Origin: Pontederia crassipes
Taxonomy: Eukaryota > Streptophyta > Magnoliopsida > Commelinales > Pontederiaceae
NCBI GenBank assembly: GCA_030549335.1
Contig: CM060196.1
Span: 24,138,501 to 24,202,500, forward strand
Length of the DNA stretch: 64,000 bases
Direction of reading: 5' to 3'
The notes beneath the pieces were generated by a model. The model saw only the letters and a list, made by a program, of their open reading frames with translations. It had not been told where the DNA came from and made no database searches. A program made the position numbers and the translations under genes. Each line of letters starts with the position of its first letter. Positions within the stretch are counted from its first letter, which is position 1. Shown here piece after piece: positions 11,700-23,080 of the stretch.

Positions 11700-13175
11700 G
11701 AGAGCTTGCTATGGCAGATGAGATGCAGTCACTGGATAAGAATGAAACATGGAGCTTGTGTAAATTGCCTAAGGATAGAAAGGCAATTAGTTGTAAATGG
11801 GTGTTCAAGCGAAAGCTGAAACCGGATGGGTCTGTAGAGAAGTACAAGACGAGGCTAGTAGTTAAAGGGTACTCTCAGGTTGAGGGAGTCAACTATGATG
11901 AGTTTTTTTTCTCCCGTTGCGAAAATGACTTCAATCAGATTTGTTCTATCTCTGACAGCAGCATATAATCTTGAGATAGAGCAGATGGATGTGAAGATGG
12001 CATTTCTTCATGGGGACTTGGAGGAAGAGATATATATGAGGCAACCAGAAGACTTTGAAGTTCAAGGTAAAAAAAAGCTGGTGTGCAAATTGAAGAAGTC
12101 TTTGTATGGATTGAAGCAATCGTCAAGGATGTGGTACCAGAAGTTTGATACGTACATGCTCGAACTCAAGTTTGTACATTCAAATTTAGATCATTGTGTT
12201 TATGTGAAGAGAGTTGGAGATCAGTTTGTCATTCTTACACTGTATGTGGATGACATGTTGCTGATTGAAAACAGTATGAAGATGGTGAATTCAGTGAAGG
12301 GTTTAAGTTTGAGATGAAAGACTTGGGGCCAGCGAATTTTATTTTGGGTATGCAGATTAGAAGGGATCGTCAGAAACGAAAGTTGTAGCTAGGACATGAG
12401 AAGTACATAAAAGAAGTGTTGAAGAAATTTAACATATCGGACTGCAAGCCAGTGGGTAATCCTATGTCTCTAGGAACCAAACTTTCTGCAGAGCAATGCC
12501 CGAAGACGGATGAAGAAGCTGAAGAGATGGACCGTGTGTCATATGCAAGTGCAGTGAGCAGCTTGATGTACGCCATGGTGTGCACGCGTCCAGATATAGT
12601 CCAAGCAGTGGGAGTCTTGAGTCGGTATATGTCTAACCTAGGCAGGGAACATTGAAATGTTATCAAGAGAGTTTTCAAGTACCTTCGTGGAACTTCAGAT
12701 TCTGCTTTGTGCTTTGAAGGTGCGGAAAAGGAAAGATGCTTGATATTGTAGGTCATGTAGATGCTGATTGGGGTGGAGACATTGATAGTAGACGGTCCAC
12801 TAGCGGATATATTTTACATTATTTGAGACTGCTCTAAGTTGGATGAGCAAGAGACAGAGCGTGGTAGCACTTTCTTCTACAAAAGCTGAATATATGACTT
12901 TTACTCATGCTACAAAGGAGGCCATATGGCTACGACGGTTGTGTTTGGAGCTCGGATTTGAGCAAGGTGCCATAGAGGTGAGATGTGATAATCAAAGTGC
13001 TATGCAGTTAGCTAAGAATCCTGCATTTCACTCACGCACAAAGCATATTGACATCCAATATCATTTCATTCGAGAAAAGGTGGAAAAGAAAAAGGTTCAG
13101 CTTGAAAAGGTTGATACAATAGAGAATAGTTCTGATTTTCTGACTAAAACAGTTACAGGTGCAAAGTTCGAGTGA
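11700..13175 (+). pseudogene. Copia reverse transcriptase and RNase H
   Basis: RT motifs in order: AISCKWVFKRKLKPDGS, KTRLVVKGYSQVEGVNYDE, a frameshift in a run of T, then EIEQMDVKMAFLHGDLEEEI, KSLYGLKQSSRMWYQKF and the catalytic LYVDDMLLIE. After another shift come YASAVSSLMYAMVCTRPDI and SRYMSN, then RNase H with STKAEYMTFTHATKEAIW, RCDNQSAMQLAKNP and SRTKHIDIQYHFIRE. Frameshifts near 11910, 12300 and 12700 and a nonsense codon after LGREH make it nonfunctional. It would have copied element RNA to DNA. Confidence 0.92.
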
Positions 13176-13254
13176 TGCTCTACTGCTATCGGATTGAAGA
13201 AGAATGTTACTGGCAAGGCTCTCATTGGTGTGAAGTATCCACCAAGTGGGAGAA

Positions 13255-13695
13255 TGTTAGAGTTGGTGAATACTTCAGGCCCTCTTGTTTCTCACACCGA
13301 GTTCGCCCACGTGAGCTTAGGAGAATTTGAGTATTACCCAATTAGCTGTGTTGCTGGCGTACAAACGAAAGGGGGGAAGGGGATTCGGGGGCCCCCACCC
13401 CCCGATGGCGATCCGTGTGATTCGGATTTTGGGCTTTTGTTTAGCCGGCCCGTGTGATTCGGATTAGGTTTTTTCTCTGTTTGTTTGGGTTTTAAATCCG
13501 GTTTGAAGAGACTATTAATAGCCTAATTTCTGGTGTAATTTGAGTGACGACTGTAAAACCTAAACGATATAGTGAAACCTCTTTGCAGGACGTAGCCCTC
13601 ATCTCAAAGGTGAACTTGAGTAAATTCGTGTGTCTCCTCTATTTTTCTGCAATCTCTCTGCGATCTTCTCTCATTGTTCTCGAATTTTCCCATCA
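13255..13695 (+). repeat. 3' LTR of Tork copia
   Basis: A 441-bp direct repeat of the 5' LTR, preceded by the polypurine tract accaagtgggagaa. It opens TGTTAGAGTTGG and ends CCCATCA. Compared with the 5' copy it has about thirty substitutions and a few small insertions near the G-rich patch. Confidence 0.95.
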
Positions 13696-15315
13696 GTATT
13701 GGGACTTCGGTGTTCCGAGGACAGATGTTGGAATTGGATGCTCCTCATGGTCGAATATATAGGAGAAAAATAATATAATAATAATTAATTTAATTTATCA
13801 TATTTATTTGTTTTTATATTGCATAGCTAGGATGACCTAATGAAAGATGAGGGGTGAACTCGAGTTGACAATTCGGAGTCATCAGATTGCACAGCCAGCA
13901 GAGGAAGGGTCTTTTCAGTAGATTATTTCTTGGTGTTTTTTTTAAACGAATTTCTTGGTGTTATATGCTGTTATCAACTAATAGTGAAAGGTCGTAGAGA
14001 AATGAGTAGAAAATAATAGTTCGAATATTTTTATTCTTCTGAGATAAAAGAAATTAATGACAATTTATTTTAAAATGATAATAATGACGTCTTAAAAAAT
14101 TAGTTACATATTATTTAATCTCTCTCGATTAATTATTTATTTCGGATCGAATCGGCCGATTGATCCGAATTGAACCACTCAAATTCGAATTCAACCGTTG
14201 AATCGACAGAATTGTTGAGCTGGTATAACAAAGTTTATTCTATAAATATTCGATAGAGGAAAAGTTTGAAACGACAAACCTCTGAAACTTTCATGTGTAC
14301 ATATATGAGTTGATCATTATATGAAACATGAAATCTTTACTTACTAAATTTATCTTATCAACTTGATAAAGTAATACTTTTGTGACTATATTTTAATGTT
14401 TAAACAAAAAAATGTCCCCTAATACAAAAATATAATGCTAAAGAATTTATAATTATTTTTAGATTTTAACGTTTTGTCTTAAATAAATATTAATAATTAA
14501 CCATATGGATTATAATTTATATGTTAATTTATCTATTCAAAATTACAAGATGTCCGATCCAAATTTTACAAGATGTGTTAAAAGCGAAGTTGACAGATTA
14601 ACTATATATGAAATTACTTGGATTTCAAAGTTGTTTTAAGATGAAAATGTTAGTAGGAATGAGTTAATTCGTTTTTTTCTTTTTCTTTTTTTTTTTTTTT
14701 GGTTTTGGATGATTTCTCATCCTGCAGAATCTTTTTTTTTCACTGTGCTTTTGCACAAGAGTAGAAATGGCAGCTACAGAACACAAATGTTGGCCAGTTC
14801 CAACGTCCAGATGAAGGCAGCACGGCTTATTGGAAGTATTTTCACCCAAAGCATGGGCACATTCATGATCATTAATTAGTACGACAGCACCTGTTTGAAA
14901 ACTTGTGCGGAAAAGCGTCGTCCACCAAAAAAAGTCCATCTACTTCCACTGACTTTTTTTAAACACTGTAATAAGCATCTGCATTATTCACAAGTGATCA
15001 TGATAAATAAAATTCTCAATAAAATTTTGAATATTCTTAATGTCACTCCTTTATTGTCACCCCTTCTTAGACTATTATACCCTTTTGTTATTTAATAGCA
15101 TAATCCTACTATTTGTATGTTATTATATTCATTATTTTATTAAAATATATGGGAAAATGAAACACTATGAAAAAATGAAAGTGAACAATGAAGGAGACGA
15201 ACCACGAAGGAGAGCGAATGACGAAAGAGTGCGAATGGCGAAGAAGGTTTTATGTGAACGATGGCAAAGAGGAAAATAAGAAAAACTTAGGGTAAGTAAG
15301 ATTGTTTAATATGTG
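13696..15315. other. AT-rich intergenic DNA, no gene seen
   Basis: I see no convincing coding sequence. A minus-strand open frame at 14664-14939 ends in a poly-lysine run derived from a T-tract and matches no family I know. A GATCGAATCGGCCGATTGATC palindrome lies near 14143. A segment around 14886-14940 is related to one near 17003-17055. Confidence 0.6.
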
Positions 15316-15770
15316 GTGCCACGCGAAGTATGTTATGTCGGACGGCTATTTACATGAAGGAGAGATGAGATGACCACGTGGACGCGACGTCGATAAAAAA
15401 TCAGAAAATCGACTGTCCCAGGTAAAGAGGGCATCAGATGAAATGTATTAAAAGATGAAGGACATTTGTGTTATAAAGTGAAGTTGGAGGGTATCGCTGA
15501 GCAAACCTTAAAGTTGGAGGGCACTAGTATAATTTTATGTGCCACGTTGGAGCGTGCCACGTCGGACGATTATTTACGTAGAGGAGAGAGGAGATGGCCA
15601 CGTGAACGTCACGCCGACGAAAAACCAGAAAACTGACTATCCCAAGTAAAGAGGGCATCGGGTGAAACGCGTTAAAAGATGAAGGAGGGCATTTGTGTTA
15701 CAAAGTAAAGTTGGAAAATATCGCTGAGCAAATCTTAAAGTTGGAGGGCATTTGGTATAATTTATCTATT
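15316..15770. repeat. Tandem duplication, period about 224 bp
   Basis: Two diverged copies lie head to tail. The anchor gtcggacg is at 15337 and again at 15561, and shared words such as agaggagat(g)g/ccacgtg, aaagagggcatc, gcatttgtgtta and tatcgctgagcaaa follow in the same order. Each copy has a CACGT/CACGTG core. It is probably a fragment of a dispersed repeat; no coding function is seen. Confidence 0.8.
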
Positions 15771-16711
15771 TTTTTCTTGTTTAGATTCTAATGTATTATT
15801 AAGTATTTATTATTTTATCTTTGCAATCTTTTTTTTCTCGGTTACAAAAATACTTAGCAATATTATGTTGGTTATATAAAGAATATAAATTCAAAGATAG
15901 GTACAAGATTATCAAACAATATTTTTAAAATTTGTTTAATTAAATCTAGTCATGAACCAGTGACATTTTAATTATTAAATATAAAATATATTTACAAACG
16001 ATCATTATTTTTTAAAAATTACAGAAATATTTGGTCGTATAATTAACAAAATAAATTTATTAAAGGTTGTTAAATGTTTTTTTATAAATCAGTTTTTTCC
16101 AAAATTTATTTATATATTTAATAAAATATATCACTGCATTCTTTATATATTCTGATAAAATATAAACTTGTAGTTATTAAAGGTTGTTAAATAATTTTGT
16201 TGTTCATCTTTATTAGACGTTGGCAGGTTGACGTTCCATCTTCTCAGATATTCTAATAAAATAATATAACAATCTACGAGGAGTGAGATTATGACATTAA
16301 TTTAATAAGAGGATATAATAGTCCAAATCAAGTGGCAATAAGATATATGGAGTGACATTAAAGACATCCTAAATTTTTTCTTCCTTCACATTTAAATTTA
16401 AGACCTTGAAGAAAAGTCATTTACTACTGTATCTCAACCAATTTTTTGATATCTCAACTATTCTTAGTACTTTTAAGTGTGTTTGGTATGAGCAAAATTT
16501 TGTTAAAATTCTATCAAATATAAGTAAAAATTTAATTTCGGTCCACGTCAAAAATCTCCTCAACTTCTCATATGAAAGTTTCGGCCGAGGGTTAAAACTT
16601 GAGTCATCGCTCTACGTTCAAACTTGCCTCGTAACTGATTAAATTTATCATTTAATTATATTATTTATTTGAATCGTTTGTGTACTTAGCATCCTTTCCT
16701 TTGGAAGTACG

Positions 16712-16753
<42 letters not shown>

Positions 16754-17440
16754 TCTGAATAAAATAAAAGGATGATAAATCTGAGAGGTAAAATCGTTGC
16801 TATATCCAATTTTTTGATAATTGGATCAAAAGGTCGATTTTTTTACTGGAGCAATCTTTATGATAATAAACTCGATGCGTTATTAGTAGAAGAATTGAAA
16901 TAATAATAAAAATATTACTTGCCGTTCAAATTGAATTCGATCGAGACACCTGTTGGAATTTTCAAATTGAATTTTATATTAGAAGTCCAGATAAAAAAGC
17001 ACTGCCATCACCTGTTGGAAACTTGTGCACGGTAGGCTTCCACCAAAAGTCATATGACTATAACTTATATTATCCACGCCTCCCAATTAATTGGACCTCT
17101 TACACATAGCTTGACCTTAACTTCCAACCAGTTCTAGAACTTCCACATTGGTTGGATGATTCAAATGGGCTTAGTATCCCTCCAAAATAAAAGGGTATAC
17201 TCAGAAGGTGAATTAAATCATATACATATGAATATAATTAAAGGATGATAGATTTCATAGGTAAATCAGTGTTTTAAACCACCCATATCTACTCTATTTA
17301 GCTTTTTTTTTTAAAAAAAAAAACTCACGTGTTATTAACCATTGAATGATTTAGTGACTTTTCCAAGAGCTTCTACCATTATTCATAGCAAATCTTTTCA
17401 AGATTTTGATAAGGCACTACTTGTCCATGTATTCAATTTT
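15771..17440. other. AT-rich intergenic DNA
   Basis: No coding sequence is recognisable. There is an (AT)n microsatellite at about 16713-16748 and a weak relative of the 14886 segment near 17003. The open frame at 16406-16642 looks like chance in AT-rich DNA. Confidence 0.6.
16713..16748. repeat. (AT)n microsatellite
   Basis: About 18 uninterrupted AT dinucleotides in an AT-rich context. Confidence 0.95.
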
Positions 17441-17459
17441 TGTATATCTTTTTATCAAT

Positions 17460-18180
17460 ATTTTCATAATCGGACCGGATTCATCACTGAGTCGCGGTTG
17501 AATCGTTCCGACAAGATTCAATCGGATCGAACGAGATTTTATTAAAATAATATTATTTATAATAATTATAAAGATATAGTATAAGTTATATGATATAGTA
17601 TATGAATATTGTACTAATAACTTATTAAAAATATTAAAAAATAATATAACATAATATTTACTAATTAAAAGTTTTATAATGATAATATAAATTAATAATT
17701 TAATATCTACTATTTAATGATGATAGATGTTATATTAATAAATTTTATCTTAAATTATTTTTATTTCTTTTTTGTTTAACACTTTCTTTTTTTATTCCTT
17801 TATCTTATGCCCTTTGATAACTTTCTATTCTAATATTATTTAATTTTAAATACTTATCTTTTTATTTCAATTCCTACTTATTTCTATACATGATATTCCC
17901 TCCTCTTTAAGTTTCATTATATTTCTTTCCTTTTTTCTCATTTAACTTTCCTATTTTTATTATTTTTTGTATTTTTTTTCAAAATCTGCATTGAACCGAG
18001 TTGAACCGATTCAATCGGCCGATTGAATCGGCCGGTTCAATCGACCGATTGAATCGGCCGGTTCAACCGATTTTGCCCGGTTCAATGTCAACATAGTTTT
18101 TAATACCTAGCCGAACCGAATCATCGACCGGTTCGCGATTGAACTGATTGAACCGGTCGTCCGGTCCAGTTTTAACAACA
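17460..18180. repeat. Palindrome-rich repeat, possible non-autonomous DNA transposon
   Basis: Both ends of a roughly 720-bp block are rich in the words ttgaatcg, tcggccg, accggttc and ggaccgg, while the middle is plain AT-rich sequence. The right part (17990-18180) contains several overlapping inverted repeats of tcaatcggccgattga and ccggttcaa. GC-richer palindromic ends around an AT core suggest a MITE-like or foldback element. I could not define clean terminal repeats or a target duplication. Confidence 0.5.
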
Positions 18181-18899
18181 TTGCATTTGACGAGTGATTG
18201 TAGTTTCTTGAATTCTTAATGGATTCATCTGGAAGAAAAAAAAAGACTTTGTTTGCATTATCTAAAACATACTATTGTTTCTTTTCACAGAGTTTTCTCA
18301 TTGTTTTCGGAGAAAAAAAGAAACATAAAAATGTAATTGAACTTAGAATAAAAGGATTTTTTAAGATTTTCTTTCATATATTTTCCATTTTCAACAGTTA
18401 AAAGAGGAATCATTTTTTTTGTGAAACAACGAACACAACTTTATTTAATGGAAAAATGATCAACTTGTTTTGCTGAATACTCTCCCATGCCACATAACAA
18501 AAAAAACTACTTAATTAATGTCTTGAACTTCTATTATTATATACACACAAATTATGGAAGAAAAAGTGCTTGATTGAAATTAAATGCAATGATGTGAATT
18601 GATGAGAGAGGAAAAGAAAAATTGATAGATTGATTTTTTTTTTTACTTTTTAGTTCCACCTCGCCTTTCATCACTTGTCTTGCTGAGAATCAGTTGGAAC
18701 CAAGTGGTTCCCATTGATAAACAATTGTCATTCTATTAATCTTGGACATTCAAGTGAACTTCACCTAATTTCTTCTTTTTTTAGTTTAGAAAGTGCTTAT
18801 CATATCCATCTTCATTATTTGCTTACTTGGCAAAATATTGTTAGCCTTATAAAATGTAACATTTGTATATTCTTTTACAAGGAGAGTCTTTTTATTATA
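18181..18899. other. AT-rich intergenic DNA
   Basis: No coding or structured feature was recognised beyond poly-T tracts. Confidence 0.5.
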
Positions 18900-20090
18900 A
18901 ACTAGATCTTCATTATTATTTATTAGTAAAAGTATATTCAAGCAAAGCACTACCATCACATTTGATATTAGAATTTTTAAGTTTATACTTGTTGTTCAAA
19001 CTAAAACATTTGCATTAAAAAATTTTGAAAGATGTAACTGTATTCCATAAATAATTTCAAAACACAAATTCTTTGTAAATTATCTAATAATATTTTTGTT
19101 AGAAAATGATATGATGTGTTTACAATGTAGTCTCTCAAAGACACTTAGTCAATCAACTTTCATTTAAAATAGTTTTAGTCATTTCTTGTATTGTTCTCAT
19201 CTTTTTATTCTATCAACATATTTTGTAGAAGTATATCAAATGTGGAGAAATCATGACCTATATCATTTTCATCATAATATATTTTAACTTTATACTTTTT
19301 ATAATTTTCACCAAGATCACTTCTAATCTTTATGTTTTAAAAATTGAGCTTATTTTGAACTTTCTTACAAACTTAAAAATATGCCAATAATTTCAACTTG
19401 ATATGCAAGAAAATAGTTCAAATGAATCTAAATAATTAATCAACAATCACAAAAATATATTTCATTTTACCTAAGATAGTCATGTCAATAGTCCCCAAAA
19501 AATATTATATGTATAGTTTAGGGTTCTGTTTGTGCTAACCATTTCTATAAATGTGAAACAAGTTTTTGTTTGCTTTCATTTAATATAAGAGTCACACATG
19601 ACAAATTCTTTTCATATTTTATGTGAGCCATTTATTTTCTTCTAACTATAGCATCTTTGAAAAAAAAGACTCGTGAAAAGTTAAAGCTTGCATGTCTGAA
19701 TCTTCTACAACATAAATAGGTATCATCATAGAGGGCACTTACACCACAATAATTATCAATATGTTCAAAATCAATTTTATATGCTTATTCATGTCTAAAT
19801 CCCATATACAAAAGTTTGTCAAATTCATCCCCAAGCAATCATTTGTCATTTTCAAATTTAACAAATTATTCACAAACTAAATATTTTCAAACTCAACCTT
19901 ATCATTTTTACTAATATTAAATATTTTAACTACTTCTCCTTTAGCATCATCTCCAAAGCCAATGATTCCACCATTTTTCATATCCAAGGTCATAAAGTTG
20001 TATAGATTAATTAAAAATAAAGGGGATACAGAGTGTATTGCCCTCAAATCGCCCTCGTCACATGGCAAGACTCAACTTGAGAGACTCTGC
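18900..20090 (-). pseudogene. Heavily decayed SIRE-type copia protease-integrase region
   Basis: The minus strand preserves the order of a SIRE/Maximus copia polyprotein in broken frames. A protease-end segment (NGGIIGFGDDAKGEVVKIF) comes first, then an integrase core with KMKYIFVIVDY (the usual YALVIVDDYSR), KKVQNKLNF and IRSDLGENY (where SIRE has IRSDHGGEF). Further left is a worn C-terminal part (TILNES, WNTVTSFKIF, CKCFSLNN). Stops occur about every 15-20 codons, so this is an old insertion. The gag and LTR ends were not identified. Confidence 0.65.
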
Positions 20091-20159
20091 TAGCTATACA
20101 ATGACTAAAATATTGACTTTGACTAGATCTTTGACTAGAAACATTAATTTAAAATAAAG

Positions 20160-20437
20160 GTCCAATCATATTATTGTATTAAGAATTAGTGTTAAACCTC
20201 TAATTAACCTTAATTAATTATAATTAAACATGTTTATTGTAATATTTGATAAATATTAAAATTTATTACTAATAATATTATATAATTTCTTTATAATGCT
20301 TATCGATAATTTAATTATCATTATGCTTTAATCCAAAAGTTAATTACTACATGCAACTATGACTATATGAGCATCTAGACTAACTTAATATGCTAATTAG
20401 ATGCATGATTACATAAAAATGATATTTGTAGAGCACG
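20160..20437 (-). mobile_element. Fragment of the gypsy LTR family found at 3661-6472
   Basis: About 280 bp align by eye with 6190-6472 in the same orientation. Shared words in order include taattaacctta/taattaagctta, tttataatgcttatcg, attatgc, aacttaatatg, aattagatgcatgatta and a terminal agagcac. Only the U3 beginning is present, so this is a truncated copy. Confidence 0.75.
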
Positions 20438-20591
20438 TCCTTAGACATGTTGGCTGCTCGATTTTCAATGCAGTTTCGCTGAAATAAACCTTTTATGATC
20501 AAAGTAATCATATAGAATGAATTATGGATAATATGAGATGATTCTATGGCTCTAATTGTACACTAAAAACATATAAATCTATTGTTAAAAC

Positions 20592-21600
20592 CACTACAAG
20601 AATAAGTTATTTTTGCTACGAAAGTTCTTCTCATCAATTTGTCGTCATAAAATGGTCGCTACGAAAGAGCGACTAATTCACGACAATGCTTATTTGTCGC
20701 TAAATACTACCTAATGTTTGTGACAAAAAATATTGGTCACAAATTCATCTCTAATTTGTCGCCAATGATTTTCAATTTGTCGACGACTTTCCCATATTTG
20801 GTCGAATGTTTATCGCTAATTGGTTGCAGTATTGTCGCTATTTCATTGCAATTTTGTCGTGCATTTTTTGCGAATATATCTTGTCCGTGCATCGCTCATT
20901 TCATGGTGAAATTGTTGCAACTGGCTTGCTAATTGTGATAAAGTGTTGTCGCTATATTGTCGCAAATGTTCATAATTTTCCTATAAAAGCATTTACAATT
21001 ATTTAAATTCTCAATTACATCCAAATATTATATAACAAAAGTCTAAATATCACATAACATCACAAGTCAAATACACAAAATTTATTATGACAAACACATA
21101 TCAACTAAAGTCTAATATAATCCTATAATCCCTAATCATGATCTGAATTTCTGTCCCTATCATGATCACACGCGGGTCCTAACAGTAGTCTCTAATTCAT
21201 TCAAAGGAATCGTAGGAGTATCGCCTGAACCAGATGAAGGACAAATAGAAGAAGTCCCTGTGATAGAAGATGGCAAAGGATCTATACCATGAAGTCTCAT
21301 GGTACTAGTGAGTTCGACAGCTTCATACCATACATTTGCATCAAACTGAAGGGGCTGTGAATCTGTATACTTTTATGCTAACAACATATCATATATTTAT
21401 ACTGAAAATAATATTAATTATAAAATTAGATGCACAAAAGTTATTATTCAAATTAAATAATTCAATATACAAAGAGGAAAAAGTTTGAAAATATATAATA
21501 ACATGTTTTGCTTCTGCCATTACTCTTTTTATTGGTGTGCATCTCCTTGTACACATCTCAATAATTAACCCCACTTTGAGTTCTTTTTTCCTATAAATAA
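20592..21600 (-). mobile_element. CACTA (En/Spm) terminus with transposase C-terminal remnant
   Basis: The left boundary reads CACTACAAGAATAAG, close to the canonical plant CACTA end. Inside, ttgtcgc/gcgac-type words recur for about 350 bp as subterminal repeats. Beyond them the minus strand has a short coding tail (FDANVWYEAVELTSTMRLHG...PIPLNELETT-like, ending VRTRV stop), and another open piece near 21540 (EMCTRRCTPIKRVMAEAKH). These look like the C-terminal exons of a CACTA transposase-type ORF. No matching right end was found. The transposase assignment is inference from context. Confidence 0.6.
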
Positions 21601-23080
21601 CATTATAAATGTTTTTATATCATAATAAAAATAAACATAATCAACATTGTAATCAAAGTGAGTAGTCAAATTTTTATATCTTATGTTGATTCTTTCACTT
21701 TATCGATACATCATGAGTAATCAAAATTTACTCCAAATCTCATGAGAACTTTTTGATAGTGAAATTGTGGAGGTTTAGTGATAACTTGCTGAATTTTGGA
21801 TCAAAAGTCAATTTTTTCCAATTTTTGTTTCAACTCCTTAACTCACTCTCTACTGCAGTGCACAGGTCAATTGTAGTAACTCTAAATGTCATATCCATAG
21901 TGATTTGAAGTTTTAGACTACCTAAAAATAATTTAGACTAATCCTATTTAAAGTGGCAAAAATAGGTTTTTTTAGGAAGTGAAAATAGATTTTTTTTCTT
22001 TTAGGAATGCAGAATGATAACTTATTATAGATTGCTGAAAAGTTAATTAAACTGAATTGTAAATGCTAATCTAAAGTCTAAAAAGGTTTGCCCATCAATG
22101 GAGAAGGTCCTCCTAGGAGTTGGGGTTCATCTAATTTAATTATGGATAAAAATGAACAAGTTATCACTTTTTAGTCAAACTTGATTCAACTTTCAATATG
22201 ACTATTTTCACAGATCAATTAGATCAGAACTAAATAATATATTGTCATATGATTGTTAGCTAAGTTGAATTAGAAAAGGATCCTCACTGAAAACCAAATT
22301 ATCATTAGGTTCAATTCAAAGCACTTGCTGATTTTTTGGTAATTTCAATAAAATCTGAAATGATAACTTCCATGTATGGTCACAAAATAATGAGATCACT
22401 TCAATTAACTTGGCAGGAATGAAACTTATCCAATAATAGTGATAGTGTTCCTTGGTTTATCTCTAAACTACAAGAGACCTTGATTCAACCTCTCAACTGC
22501 AATTAAAAATGAGGTCCACACTTCACACTAGTTATGCACAATCCATGCATTCCAAACACAATTGGCCAAAAGTTGGGCAAAATAGGGATTCGATAGGGGT
22601 GAAATGCATCTAAAATGGGATAAAAACTTATAGTGATCAGCTAGTGATCACTTTTACAAATAGAAATCAAATAAAATTCAATAGAGTCCAAAGCAAAATA
22701 GAAAATGGTGTTTGCATTCCAATGCGATTTGATTAAAGTCCTTTCACTTCCAAAGGGAGTCCAAGTAAGAACGGAGTATGTATTTTCTTTAATGTCATAA
22801 ATCTCATAAACAATGGAACAAACATAAGCTTGCATATGCATCTTAGAATAAGCAAAGTTGGATACCTGGTCGTATTTTGCAATTCACCCAAGCTAAATCT
22901 TGTTAATTCTATAAAGCTCAAAGATGACTGACTTGCATAAAGTGTGTATATCGTGAATGAGTACAAAAGGTTGTGTGTTCTATGCAGAAGGATATAGGGA
23001 TACGTAAAAGATGTTCGTTTATCGCCTACACAAGAGAATGTCCGTACTACATAGGAAAATGTCGAATTAAGTTTTAAAAT
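21601..23080. other. Unidentified AT-rich DNA
   Basis: No conserved protein, LTR boundary or RNA gene was recognised. Short open frames at 22641-22966 overlap on one strand in different frames and look random. The stretch may be the interior of the truncated CACTA element. Confidence 0.4.

Larger units (their letters stand above)
8646..13695 (+). mobile_element. Complete Tork-lineage Ty1/copia retrotransposon (dead)
   Basis: This is an element of about 5.05 kb with two LTRs, a primer-binding site, gag, protease, integrase, reverse transcriptase, RNase H and a polypurine tract in copia order. The gag (LWRKLKSLYQSKSLVNKLFL; LLCSLPNSWDNL) resembles the Tnt1/Tork lineage. The LTRs differ at roughly 7% of positions by eye plus small indels, so the insertion is not recent. 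Nonsense codons and frameshifts lie in gag, integrase, RT and RNase H. The five bases before the 5' LTR (aggag) do not match the five after the 3' LTR (gtatt), so the usual target-site duplication is missing. Confidence 0.95.

Noticed and set aside
14664..14939. 91-residue minus-strand frame as a gene
   Set aside because: It ends in poly-Lys from a T tract and matches no family I know. Part of it overlaps a repeated non-coding segment.
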